Source: Achromobacter spanius
GTDB taxonomy: Bacteria; Pseudomonadota; Gammaproteobacteria; Burkholderiales; Burkholderiaceae_B
NCBI RefSeq assembly: GCF_029637605.1
Contig: NZ_CP121261.1
Span: forward strand, 6,386,001-6,450,000
DNA: 64,000 bases
Direction: 5' to 3'
The notes under the pieces were generated by a model. The model had not been told where the DNA came from and searched no databases. It saw only the letters and a list, made by a program, of their open reading frames with translations. The position numbers were made by a program, and so were the translations under genes. This document shows, one piece after another, positions 34,358 to 43,040 of the stretch (position 1 is its first letter; each line of letters opens with the position of its first letter).

Positions 34358-35288
34358 CCCCTTTTCGGGCGGCACGCAGAGCCGGATGTCCCGCTTTCTG
34401 CAAAGCGACTTGTGGTGGAGCCTGCGCAATGATTATGTGGCGATGGGGGCGGGCATCGTGCTCCTGGCCGTGGTGTTGCTGGCGGTGTTCGCGCCCTGGA
34501 TCGCGCCGCAGAACCCCTACGACCTGGCGCAACTGGACCTGCTGAACGCCGAACTGCCGCCGCTCTGGGTGGAAGGCGCCGACCCGCAATTCCTGCTGGG
34601 CACCGACACGCAAGGCCGCGACGTATGGTCGGCCATTCTGTATGGCTCGCGCATGTCGCTTGCCATCGGGCTGGCCACCGTGGTGCTGTCCTTGGCGATC
34701 GGGCTGCTGGTGGGGCTGGCGGCCGGCTATTTCGGCGGCTGGATCGACAACGCGCTGATGCGGGTGGGCGACACGCTGCTTAGCATTCCCACGATTCTTG
34801 TCGCCATTCTGGTGACGGCGGTGTTCCGCCAATTGCTGCCACCCGGCCTGCGCGAAACGCTGTCGGCGGTGATTCTCATCCTGGCCATCTCCATGACCAA
34901 CTGGGTGCAGTACGCCCGCACGGTGCGCGCGTCGGCGCTGGTGGAACGCGGCAAGGAATACGTGCAGGCAGCGCGGCTGATCCGGGTCAGCCCGTTGCGC
35001 ATCATGCTGACGCACATCCTGCCCAACACGCTGACCCCCGTGATGGTGACGGCCACGCTGAACCTGGGGCTGGCGGTGTTGATCGAGGCCACGCTGAGCT
35101 TTCTGGGCGTGGGCATGCCGCCGACCGAGCCGTCGCTGGGCACGCTGATCCGCCTGGGCAACCAGTTTCTTTTTTCGGGGCAGTGGTGGGTGGTGGTTTT
35201 CCCCGCGTTGTATTTAAGCCTGATCGTGCTGGTGGTGAACCTGCTTGGCGATTGGCTGCGCGATGCGCTCAACCCCCGTCTGCGCTGA
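34347..35288 (+). CDS. ABC importer permease, DppC type
   Basis: The protein has 313 residues with an N-terminal OppC-like region, a first helix near 35-55 (MGAGIVLLAVVLLAVFAPWI) and five more helices. The pattern LLGTDTQGRDVWS is typical of DppC/OppC, and the EAA region is EYVQAARLIRVSPLRIMLTH. AAGGAGG precedes the chosen ATG, which overlaps the DppB-like gene; a longer frame starts further inside that gene and is rejected. Confidence 0.9.
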   Translation: MLTNPFSGGTQSRMSRFLQSDLWWSLRNDYVAMGAGIVLLAVVLLAVFAPWIAPQNPYDLAQLDLLNAELPPLWVEGADPQFLLGTDTQGRDVWSAILYGSRMSLAIGLATVVLSLAIGLLVGLAAGYFGGWIDNALMRVGDTLLSIPTILVAILVTAVFRQLLPPGLRETLSAVILILAISMTNWVQYARTVRASALVERGKEYVQAARLIRVSPLRIMLTHILPNTLTPVMVTATLNLGLAVLIEATLSFLGVGMPPTEPSLGTLIRLGNQFLFSGQWWVVVFPALYLSLIVLVVNLLGDWLRDALNPRLR

Positions 35289-35314
35289 AGGCGCATCTTC
35301 AATAGAGGTCAAGC

Positions 35315-36508
35315 ATGGAAAACGCAACGCTGTACACCCAGGTCCGCCCCGCCGGTGGGGAGCTCACCACGGTGCTGGTGCGCGATGGCCGCATCCAGGC
35401 GCTGGGAGGCGCGGCGCCCGAGGGTGCCGCGGTGGTGGACGGGGGCGGCGCACTGATGCTGCCGGGGCTGATTGACGCCCACGCGCATCTGGACAAGACG
35501 ATGTACGGCATGCCCTGGTACCGCAACGATGTCGGCCCGAGGCTCATCGACAAGATCGAGAACGAACGCGCCGAAAAAAAACGCCTGGGCATTGACCCGT
35601 ACCGGCAATCGGCGCGCCAGATCGTGATGTCGATTGCGGATGGCACCAGCCACATCCGCAGCCATGTGGACGTGGACACCGACATTGGCCTGGCCGCCAT
35701 TGAAGGCGTGATGCGCGCCCGCGAGCAATACCGCGACCAGATCGACGTGGAACTGGTGGCGTTTCCGCAAAGCGGCCTGTTGATCCGGCCGGGCACGCTG
35801 GAACTCATGGACGAAGCCCTGCGCATGGGGGCGGAGGTGGTGGGCGGGCTGGACCCGGCAGGCATGGACCGCGATCCCAAGGGCCATCTGGACGCCATCT
35901 TTGCCCTGGCCGACAAGCACGGCAAGCCCATCGACATCCACCTGCACGAATCGGGCGAGCTGGGCGCGTTTTCGATGCAGATGACCATCGACCGCGTGCT
36001 GGCGCTGGGCATGCAGGGCAAGGTCACCCTGTCGCACTCGTTCTGTCTGGGCATGCCCGACACGCAGGCGGTTCAGGCGCTGACGGATGGGCTCTTGCAA
36101 GCGGGCATACACATCATGACGACGGGTTCGGCGTCGCGTCCCGTGCCCAACGTGGCGCGGCTGCGCGCGGCCGGCGTCACCGTCTGTACCGGCAACGACG
36201 GCATGCGCGATACCTGGGGGCCCTACGGCAAGCCGGACATGCTGGAACGCACGATGCTGGTGGGCCTGCGCAACAACTTCCGCCGTGACGACGAACTGGC
36301 GATGGCGCTGGACGTGGCCACCTACGGCAATGCGCGTGTGATGAAGCTGGCCGACTACGGCCTGGCGCCGGGCTGCCACGCCGACTTCGTGCTGGTGGAC
36401 GCCGAAACCGTGGCCGAAGCCATTGTGGCGCGGCCGCTGCGCAAGCTGGTCGTCAAGCGTGGCCGCGTCGTAGCGCGCGATGGGCACGCCTTGGTGAGCG
36501 CGCCGTGA
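35315..36508 (+). CDS. Amidohydrolase, cytosine-deaminase-like
   Basis: The protein has 397 residues of the amidohydrolase superfamily with complete metal motifs: PGLIDAHAHLDKTMYG near residue 50, IDIHLHESGE near 210, LSHSFCLG near 232 and TGNDGMRDTWGPYG near 292. The HLDKT and HSFCLG motifs are those of cytosine deaminase, isoguanine deaminase and AtzC-like enzymes, which attack ring amines or amides. AGAGGT lies before the ATG. It sits between the importer permeases and ATPases, so it should act on the imported compound in the cytoplasm. The substrate is not known. Confidence 0.85.
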   Translation: MENATLYTQVRPAGGELTTVLVRDGRIQALGGAAPEGAAVVDGGGALMLPGLIDAHAHLDKTMYGMPWYRNDVGPRLIDKIENERAEKKRLGIDPYRQSARQIVMSIADGTSHIRSHVDVDTDIGLAAIEGVMRAREQYRDQIDVELVAFPQSGLLIRPGTLELMDEALRMGAEVVGGLDPAGMDRDPKGHLDAIFALADKHGKPIDIHLHESGELGAFSMQMTIDRVLALGMQGKVTLSHSFCLGMPDTQAVQALTDGLLQAGIHIMTTGSASRPVPNVARLRAAGVTVCTGNDGMRDTWGPYGKPDMLERTMLVGLRNNFRRDDELAMALDVATYGNARVMKLADYGLAPGCHADFVLVDAETVAEAIVARPLRKLVVKRGRVVARDGHALVSAP

Positions 36509-38007
36509 TGCGCGCCGCCGAAGGCCCCATCCTGCTTACCGCCCGCTGGGTGGTGGGCCACGAAAACGGGCGGCACTGCCTGTACGAAAACGGCGAGCTC
36601 GTCTTTGAAGGCGATCGCATCGTGTATGTGGGCCACCACTATCCCGGGGCCGTCGCGCGCCGCCATGACTACGGCCGCGCGGTGATCGGGCCCGGCTTCG
36701 TGGACCTGGACGCCTTGTCGGACCTGGACACGACCATCCTGGGTTTCGACAATTCCCCCGCTTGGCAAAAGGGCCGTATCTGGCCCGAGACCTATATGAA
36801 GCAGGGGCCGTACGAGATGGTCTCGGCCGCCGAACTGGCGTTCCAGAAGCGCTATGCCTTCGCGCAGTTGATCCGCAACGGCATCACCACGGCCTTGCCC
36901 ATCGCCTCGCTGTTCTACCGGGTCTGGGGCGAAACCCGCGACGAGTTCCTGTCGGCCGCCAACGCGGCGGGGGAACTGGGCCTGCGTGTCTACCTGGGGC
37001 CGGCCTACCGCAGCGGGCACACCTATGTGGATGTCGAGGGCAAGATCCGCTGCCATTACGACGAAGCGCGCGGCATGGCCGGGCTGGCCGAGGCGCTGGC
37101 GTTTTGCGACGAGATCGATGACCGATATCTTGGCCGCTATAACGGCCGCATCCGCGCGATGCTGGCGCCCGACCGCGTCGAAACCTGTACGCCGGACCTG
37201 CTGCGTGCATCGGCCGCCGCCGCGCGCGAACGCGAACTCCCGATCCGGCTGCACTGCTGCCAGTCACGCCTGGAATACGACCTGGTGCTGGAGCAGCACG
37301 GCATGAGCCCGCCGGAATGGTTGCAAAGCCTGGGCTTTCTATCGCCACGTGCCTTGCTGCCGCACGGCACGTATGTATCCGGCTCACGCCATATTTCGCG
37401 CCCGGGCCGCGATCTTGAAATCATCCGCGACGCGGGCGCCAGCATCGTGCATTGCCCGCTGGTGTCCGCGCGCCATGGCGCGGCGCTTGCGTCGTTCGCA
37501 AGCTATCGCAAGCTGGGCGTCAACATCGGCATGGGCACCGACACCTGGCCGCCCGACATGGTGCAGAACATGCAGGTGGGCATGATGCTGTGCCGGGTGG
37601 CGGAAGGGGCCACCGAGGCGGTGCGCGCCGAAGACTATTACGACGCGGCCACGGTCGGCGGCGCCGATGCGCTGGGCCGCCCGGACCTGGGCCGCCTGGC
37701 CGTGGGCGCCAAGGCCGATATCGTCGTCTTTGATTTTTCGCACGATCGCAATGGCCAGATGATCGACCCGATCCAGACCCTGATGATCAGCGGCAGCGGC
37801 CGTGATGTGTCCCAGGTCATCATCGACGGGCGCTTCGTCATGGTGGATGGCCGCATCCCCGGCTTTGACGCCCGCCTGGCGCAAGAGCAGGCGCAGTCGC
37901 AGTTCGACGGCCTGGTGGCGCGCTACCCCGACCGCACCTGGGGGCATCCCCCGGTCGAACAGATTTTTTCTTCCAGCTATCCGCGTCCCGCAAGGAGCCC
38001 GTCATGA
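36508..38007 (+). CDS. Second amidohydrolase with altered metal site
   Basis: The protein has 499 residues; a GTG at 36505 is an alternative start. It is a TRZ/ATZ-type (chlorohydrolase, guanine-deaminase-like) amidohydrolase. The motif normally reading PGFVNAHTH is here [14 protein letters not shown], so both histidines of the first metal motif are replaced by aspartates. Later motifs remain: [30 protein letters not shown] and [11 protein letters not shown]. The chain is intact and overlaps its neighbours, so it is not a pseudogene. Its metal content or chemistry may differ from the family. Confidence 0.8.
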   Translation: MRAAEGPILLTARWVVGHENGRHCLYENGELVFEGDRIVYVGHHYPGAVARRHDYGRAVIGPGFVDLDALSDLDTTILGFDNSPAWQKGRIWPETYMKQGPYEMVSAAELAFQKRYAFAQLIRNGITTALPIASLFYRVWGETRDEFLSAANAAGELGLRVYLGPAYRSGHTYVDVEGKIRCHYDEARGMAGLAEALAFCDEIDDRYLGRYNGRIRAMLAPDRVETCTPDLLRASAAAARERELPIRLHCCQSRLEYDLVLEQHGMSPPEWLQSLGFLSPRALLPHGTYVSGSRHISRPGRDLEIIRDAGASIVHCPLVSARHGAALASFASYRKLGVNIGMGTDTWPPDMVQNMQVGMMLCRVAEGATEAVRAEDYYDAATVGGADALGRPDLGRLAVGAKADIVVFDFSHDRNGQMIDPIQTLMISGSGRDVSQVIIDGRFVMVDGRIPGFDARLAQEQAQSQFDGLVARYPDRTWGHPPVEQIFSSSYPRPARSPS

Positions 38008-39029
38008 TGGCAGTCGTACCCAACACCGCGCCGCCGCCCGCCGCCGTTCCGACCTTGTCGGTGCGTGGCCTGTCGGTTGAATTTCCCACACGCCACGGCA
38101 CGCTGGTGGCCACGCGCGACATCAGCTTCGATATCCAGCCCGGTGAAATCCTGGGCATGGTGGGCGAGTCCGGCGCGGGCAAGTCCCTGACCGGCATGGC
38201 GGTGATTGGCCTGCTGGAGCCGCCCGGCCGCTTGGGCGCGGGTGAAATCCATCTGGCCGGCAAGCGCATCGACAACCTGCCGGCCAAGGCGCGCCAGCGT
38301 TTGCGCGGCAAAGAGATTGGCGCGATTTTCCAGGACCCGCTGACCAGCCTGCACCCGCTGTTCACCGTGGGCGACCAGTTGGTTGAAACCATTCGCCACC
38401 ACGACAAGGGCTCCGCCACGGCCGCCCGTGCCCGCGCGCTTGAACTCTTGCAGGCCGTGGGCATACCTGCGGCCGACAAGCGCATAGACCACTATCCGCA
38501 TCAGTTTTCCGGCGGCATGCGGCAACGGGTGGTCATCGCGCTGGCCTTGGCGGCGCGCCCCGCGCTGATCATCGCTGACGAACCCACCACCGCGCTGGAT
38601 GTGTCGGTGCAGGCGCAGATCACCGCGCTGCTGCGCCGGCTGTGCCGCGAGCAGGGCACGGCCGTGCTGCTGGTCACGCACGACATGGGGGTGATTGCCG
38701 AAACCGCGGATCGCGTGGCGGTGATGTACGCGGGCCGCATTGTAGAGATCGGCCCGGTGCTGGACGTGCTGCGCCGCCCGGGCCACCCGTACACGCAGGG
38801 CTTGATGAATGCCATCCCCGGCCTGCGCCACCGCGCGGCCCGCTTGAACCAGATCGACGGCGCCATGCCGCGCCTGCACGCCATGCCCACTGGTTGTGCG
38901 TTCCACCCGCGTTGCGCGCAGGCGGGGCCGCGCTGCGCCCAGACTCGCCCGCCCTTGGCGGCATCGCCCTCGGGCGCCACTGTCAGCGCTTGCTGGCTGC
39001 ATCAGGAAGGAGTGGCTCATGCCGCGTAA
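38004..39029 (+). CDS. ABC importer ATPase, DppD type
   Basis: The protein has 341 residues: Walker A GESGAGKS (near residue 55), Q-loop in [12 protein letters not shown], signature FSGGMRQR and Walker [13 protein letters not shown], then the C-terminal oligo_HPY-like region ([14 protein letters not shown]) with cysteines in [14 protein letters not shown], as in DppD and OppD. The ATG overlaps the preceding stop; AAGGAG precedes it. It overlaps the second ATPase gene by 11 bases. Confidence 0.92.
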   Translation: MMAVVPNTAPPPAAVPTLSVRGLSVEFPTRHGTLVATRDISFDIQPGEILGMVGESGAGKSLTGMAVIGLLEPPGRLGAGEIHLAGKRIDNLPAKARQRLRGKEIGAIFQDPLTSLHPLFTVGDQLVETIRHHDKGSATAARARALELLQAVGIPAADKRIDHYPHQFSGGMRQRVVIALALAARPALIIADEPTTALDVSVQAQITALLRRLCREQGTAVLLVTHDMGVIAETADRVAVMYAGRIVEIGPVLDVLRRPGHPYTQGLMNAIPGLRHRAARLNQIDGAMPRLHAMPTGCAFHPRCAQAGPRCAQTRPPLAASPSGATVSACWLHQEGVAHAA

Positions 39030-40002
39030 CGACGATGTGCTGCTGCGGGCCGACGACCTGGCCTGCTGGTTCGATGTGTCGCCGCCCTGGCTGGAACGCA
39101 CGCTGTCGCGCCAACCCGAGCAAACGCTGAAGGCGGTGGATGGGGTGTCCCTGGCGGTGCCGAGAGGCACCACCTTGAGCATCGTGGGCGAATCCGGCTG
39201 CGGTAAATCCACGCTGGCCAAGCTGTTGGTGGGCCTGGTCGCGCCCACGCGCGGCAAGCTGGAATATGGCCGCAACCGGTTGGGCGGCGTACTGCATCCG
39301 CAAATGATCTTCCAGGATCTCTATGCCAGCCTGAACCCACGCTGGCGCGTCGGCAACATCGTGGCCGAGCCCATCATCACGCTGGGCTTGCGGCAAACGC
39401 CGGCGGATACGCGCCGCCGCGTGGATGAATTGCTGGAACTGGTGGGCCTGTCCGCCAGCGACGCGGGCCGTTTTCCGCATGAGTTCTCGGGCGGACAGCG
39501 GCAACGGATTTCCATCGCGCGCGCGCTGGCGACCGAGGCGGAATTCCTCGTCTGCGACGAGCCAACGTCCGCGTTGGACGTGTCGGTGCAGGCGCAGATC
39601 CTGAACCTGATGGGTGATCTGCAAAAGGAATTCGGGCTGACGTATGTGTTCATCAGCCACAACCTGTCGGTGGTGCGTCACGTGTCCGACAGCGTGGCGG
39701 TGATGTATCTGGGCAGGATCGTGGAACAGGCCGCGGCGGATCAGTTATTTGAATCCCCCCAGCATCCGTACACGCGCATGCTGCTGGATACGATTCCCGA
39801 CCTGGAAGACCCCCGGCGCGACCGCGAGCCCATGGGCGGCGAAGTGCCCAACCCGATCCAGCCGCCTTCGGGGTGTACGTTTCACCCGCGTTGTCCCGAG
39901 GCCAGGGATGAATGCCGGGTGGAGGTGCCCGAGGTCAGCCGGGTGGCGGGGCGCCAACTGCGCTGCCACGCGGTGCGATGGGAACGGGCGGTGGCGGCCT
40001 AG
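39019..40002 (+). CDS. ABC importer ATPase, DppF type
   Basis: The protein has 327 residues: Walker [10 protein letters not shown]-loop region [12 protein letters not shown], signature FSGGQRQR, Walker [13 protein letters not shown] and a C-terminal oligo_HPY-like motif ([15 protein letters not shown]) with [14 protein letters not shown]. It pairs with the DppD-like ATPase to drive the importer. An AAGGAG site precedes the ATG; the longer upstream frame lies within the first ATPase. It is the last gene of the cluster, which is followed by a convergent TRAP operon. Confidence 0.92.
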   Translation: MPRNDDVLLRADDLACWFDVSPPWLERTLSRQPEQTLKAVDGVSLAVPRGTTLSIVGESGCGKSTLAKLLVGLVAPTRGKLEYGRNRLGGVLHPQMIFQDLYASLNPRWRVGNIVAEPIITLGLRQTPADTRRRVDELLELVGLSASDAGRFPHEFSGGQRQRISIARALATEAEFLVCDEPTSALDVSVQAQILNLMGDLQKEFGLTYVFISHNLSVVRHVSDSVAVMYLGRIVEQAAADQLFESPQHPYTRMLLDTIPDLEDPRRDREPMGGEVPNPIQPPSGCTFHPRCPEARDECRVEVPEVSRVAGRQLRCHAVRWERAVAA

Positions 40003-40048
40003 GGACGGGCATCGGGTGGCGCCAGGCCACCCGATACGCCATCGCCGA

Positions 40049-41326
40049 CTATTTCGCGTAGACCATATCCCGCAGGCCCAACGACAAGCCGGGCCAGTAC
40101 GTGATCACCAGCAGGCAGACGATCACCACCCCCACAAACGGAATCAGCGGTTTGATCAGGCGTTCAAGCGGCAGCTTGGCCACCGCCGACGCCGCGAACA
40201 GGTTCACCCCGAATGGCGGCGTGATCATGCCCAGCGCCAGGTTGACCACCATGATGATGCCGAAGTGCACCGGCTCCACGCCGAACTTCAAGGCCACCGG
40301 CAACAGCAAGGGCGCCAGCACCACGATGGACGCGGACGTTTCGATGAACATCCCGATCAGGAACAGCGCCACGTTCATGCCCATCAGGAACGTGAACTTC
40401 GTTTCGAAGATGTGCGACAGCCACGTGCCCAGCGCATCGGGTACGCCCGCGCGGTTGAGCAGGAAGCTGAACACGCCGGCATTCGCGATCACGAACATGA
40501 TCACGGCGGTGGACACCACCGATTTGTGCAGCGTCACGGACAGTTGCTTGAAGCTCAGGCGGCGGTAGATGAACTTGCCCACCACCACCGCATACACCAC
40601 CGCCACCACTGAGGCTTCGGTGGGCGTGAACACGCCGCCGTAGATGCCGCCCAGGATGATGGCGGGCATCATCAGCGCCAGCCAGGCGTTCTTCAGCGCC
40701 GGCCACAGCGGCAGGCGGCCTTCGCCGTCGCGCTTGCCCAGGTTGTTGCGCTTGGCGTAGAACCACACGTAGAACATCAGCGCCAGGCCGATCAGGATGC
40801 CCGGCATCACGCCGGCAATGAAGAGCTCGCCGGTCGACGTGTCGGTGGACACGGCGTACAGAATCATCGGAATCGACGGCGGGATGATCACGCCCAGTTC
40901 CGCCGCGCTGGCCTGTAGCGACGCAGCGAACGGGGCAGGGTAGCCGTGGCGGACCATCGCGGGGATCAGGATCGCGCCCACGGCAAACGTCGTGGCTACG
41001 CTGGAGCCGGCTACCGCCGCGAAGATCATGCAGGTCAGCACGCAGGTGCAGGCCAGGCCGCCCTGGATGCCGCCTACCACGCTCTTGGCAAATTCCACCA
41101 TGCGTTCGGAAATGCCGCCGGCTTCCATCAGGTTGCCGGCCAGGATGAAGAAGGGAATGGCGACCAGTGGGTACTTGTCCAGCGCGGCGTACAGCTGCTG
41201 CGCGACAACCACCCAAGGCAGGCCGGAACTGCCAACCCCCGCCAGGCTGGCCAGGCCGATCGACACGGCGACCGGTACGGACAGCCCGAAGAAGATCAGC
41301 ATCGAGACAATCATTAATTGGGACAT
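40049..41326 (-). CDS. dctM: TRAP transporter large permease, DctM
   Basis: The protein has 425 residues with about 12 membrane helices and the family sequences IPFFILAGNLMEAGGIS and GVIIPPSIPMILYAV. It is the ion-coupled channel of a TRAP transporter for C4-dicarboxylates or related acids. The start ATG (SQLMIVS) was chosen since upstream in-frame codons run into dctQ. It is the last gene of dctP-dctQ-dctM on the minus strand. Confidence 0.93.
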   Translation of the reverse strand: MSQLMIVSMLIFFGLSVPVAVSIGLASLAGVGSSGLPWVVVAQQLYAALDKYPLVAIPFFILAGNLMEAGGISERMVEFAKSVVGGIQGGLACTCVLTCMIFAAVAGSSVATTFAVGAILIPAMVRHGYPAPFAASLQASAAELGVIIPPSIPMILYAVSTDTSTGELFIAGVMPGILIGLALMFYVWFYAKRNNLGKRDGEGRLPLWPALKNAWLALMMPAIILGGIYGGVFTPTEASVVAVVYAVVVGKFIYRRLSFKQLSVTLHKSVVSTAVIMFVIANAGVFSFLLNRAGVPDALGTWLSHIFETKFTFLMGMNVALFLIGMFIETSASIVVLAPLLLPVALKFGVEPVHFGIIMVVNLALGMITPPFGVNLFAASAVAKLPLERLIKPLIPFVGVVIVCLLVITYWPGLSLGLRDMVYAK

Positions 41327-41361
41327 GGCGATTTCTGCTGCGTAGGTTCGTTGGGGGCGGC

Positions 41362-41862
41362 TTAGCCTTGTGCGTCGTTGCGCACCGGCACGTCGTCTTC
41401 TTCGCCCGCGCACAAGCGAGCCAGCACGGCGATGGCGGCAAGCGTCGCGCCAACGGGGATCGCCAGATAGATCCACGAAATCGAGATATCCAGGCTGGGC
41501 ACGTTCTGGAAGCGCACCCGATAGGTCATGTTGCCGCCGATCCAGGCCAGAAAGCCCAGGAAGCTGGCGCAGATCAGCCCGATCACGGTTTCAAGTACAC
41601 GCCGCTTGGTGCCGCCCAACAAGTTGCGCAGCAGCTCGACGCTGATCATCGCGCCATGGCGAAAGGCCAGCGCCACGCCCAGCAGCACGGTCCAGATCAG
41701 GAGGGCGCGGGTCAGCACCTCGCTCCAGTCGGCGGGCGATTGCAGGATGAAGCGGGCAATGACCTGGTAGAAGGCGGCGGCCGCGGCGGCCACCATCAGA
41801 AGTTGGGCAAGGACCGAGACCAGCTTGAACAGGCCGCGGTCGAAAGCGCAAAGCAAACGCAT
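41362..41862 (-). CDS. dctQ: TRAP transporter small permease, DctQ
   Basis: The protein has 166 residues with four membrane helices (starting KLVSVLAQLLMVAAAAAAFY) and the DctQ signature WSEVLTRALLIWTVLLGVAL. ATGs at 41889 and 41934 are other possible starts in the same frame; the chosen one gives the usual family length. It bridges DctP and DctM. Confidence 0.88.
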   Translation of the reverse strand: MRLLCAFDRGLFKLVSVLAQLLMVAAAAAAFYQVIARFILQSPADWSEVLTRALLIWTVLLGVALAFRHGAMISVELLRNLLGGTKRRVLETVIGLICASFLGFLAWIGGNMTYRVRFQNVPSLDISISWIYLAIPVGATLAAIAVLARLCAGEEDDVPVRNDAQG

Positions 41863-41964
41863 GATGAATCCCGATAGCGATGGGCGCATAGGATGGAAAA
41901 CGGCAAGCGGCGGGATCGGGATCCCGCCGCTCAAGGCGGTATGCCCCGTGGGGGCAGCGCCGGC

Positions 41965-42939
41965 TTACTTGGTGTCGCGGATCGCGTCGATCAGCTTCTT
42001 GTCGAACTTCTTGTAGTACTCGGGATAGGCGGGTTCGACGGCGGCGGCAAACGCGGCGCGATCCACCTCGGTCACCTGCATGCCTTCCTTCTTCAACTGC
42101 TCGACACCGGTCTTCTCGATGTTGTCCACGTAGGCGCGCATGGCCATGGCGGATTCCTTGCCGGCCTTGTCGAAGTTGGCCTTGTCGGCGGCCGACAGGC
42201 CTTCATAGACGTTGGCCGACATCAGCACCAGTGCCGGGCCGTACACGTGGCCGGTCAAGGACAGGTATTTTTGCAGTTGCGACAGCTTGGCCGACGTGAT
42301 CACCGACAGCGGGTTTTCCTGGCCGTCGATGGTGCCTTGCTGCAAGGCGGTGGCGACTTCAGGCCAGGCCATGGGGGTGGGCAGGATGCCGATCTGGCGG
42401 AACGCCGTGATGTGGATGGGGTTTTCCGTGGTGCGGATCTTCAGGCCCTTGGCGTCAGCCGGGGTCTTGACCGGACGCACGTTATTGGTCAGGTGGCGAA
42501 AGCCTTGCTCGCCCCAGGCCAGGGCGATGATGCCGCGGCTGGGAAACTTGGCCAGCATGTCCTGGCCGATCTTGCTGTCCAGCACGGCGCGGGCGTGGTG
42601 CAGGTCGCGCAGCAGGAAGGGGATATCGAAAACCCCCGTCTCGGGAACAAAATTCAGGGTGGCGCCGGTCGAAACGATGGCCAGGTCGATCGTGCCGATC
42701 TGCAGGCCTTCGATCACTTCGCGTTCGCCGCCCAGCGCGCTGTTGGCGAATTGCTGTACTTTGTACTTCCCGTTCGTGGACGCTTCGATGGACTTGGCCA
42801 AGGCGTCGGCACCGGCGCCATAGTGCGACGAGGTCGACAGGGCGTAGGCCATCTTCAAGGTGGTTTGGGCTGCCGAGGGCAGGGATGTGGCGGCCGCGCA
42901 GGCGGCCAGAACCGTGGCCGCAAGCCAGGATTTACGCAT
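41965..42939 (-). CDS. dctP: TRAP transporter substrate-binding protein, DctP
   Basis: The protein has 324 residues with a signal peptide (about 1-24, SLPSAAQ) and the DctP pattern LKIRTTENPIHITAFRQIG, with the conserved arginine in the KIRTTE stretch that usually pairs with the substrate carboxylate. WPEVATALQQGTIDGQENPL is typical. It is the first gene of the operon and probably binds an organic acid; the ligand cannot be named. Confidence 0.92.
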   Translation of the reverse strand: MRKSWLAATVLAACAAATSLPSAAQTTLKMAYALSTSSHYGAGADALAKSIEASTNGKYKVQQFANSALGGEREVIEGLQIGTIDLAIVSTGATLNFVPETGVFDIPFLLRDLHHARAVLDSKIGQDMLAKFPSRGIIALAWGEQGFRHLTNNVRPVKTPADAKGLKIRTTENPIHITAFRQIGILPTPMAWPEVATALQQGTIDGQENPLSVITSAKLSQLQKYLSLTGHVYGPALVLMSANVYEGLSAADKANFDKAGKESAMAMRAYVDNIEKTGVEQLKKEGMQVTEVDRAAFAAAVEPAYPEYYKKFDKKLIDAIRDTK

Positions 42940-43040
42940 TGTCTTCTCCGGTATTAGGTATCTTTAGGGGCGGCGTTGCCTCCCGCCCCGGGATGATATC
43001 GGGATTCGGACGCCGTTTAGGCGGTTTTTAACATTGATGA

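Noticed and set aside
31526..34429. A 967-codon minus-strand frame opposite the ABC binding protein and permease.
   Set aside because: It is rich in H, Q, R and G with no motif, the signature of antisense to GC-rich genes; the plus-strand genes have clear motifs.
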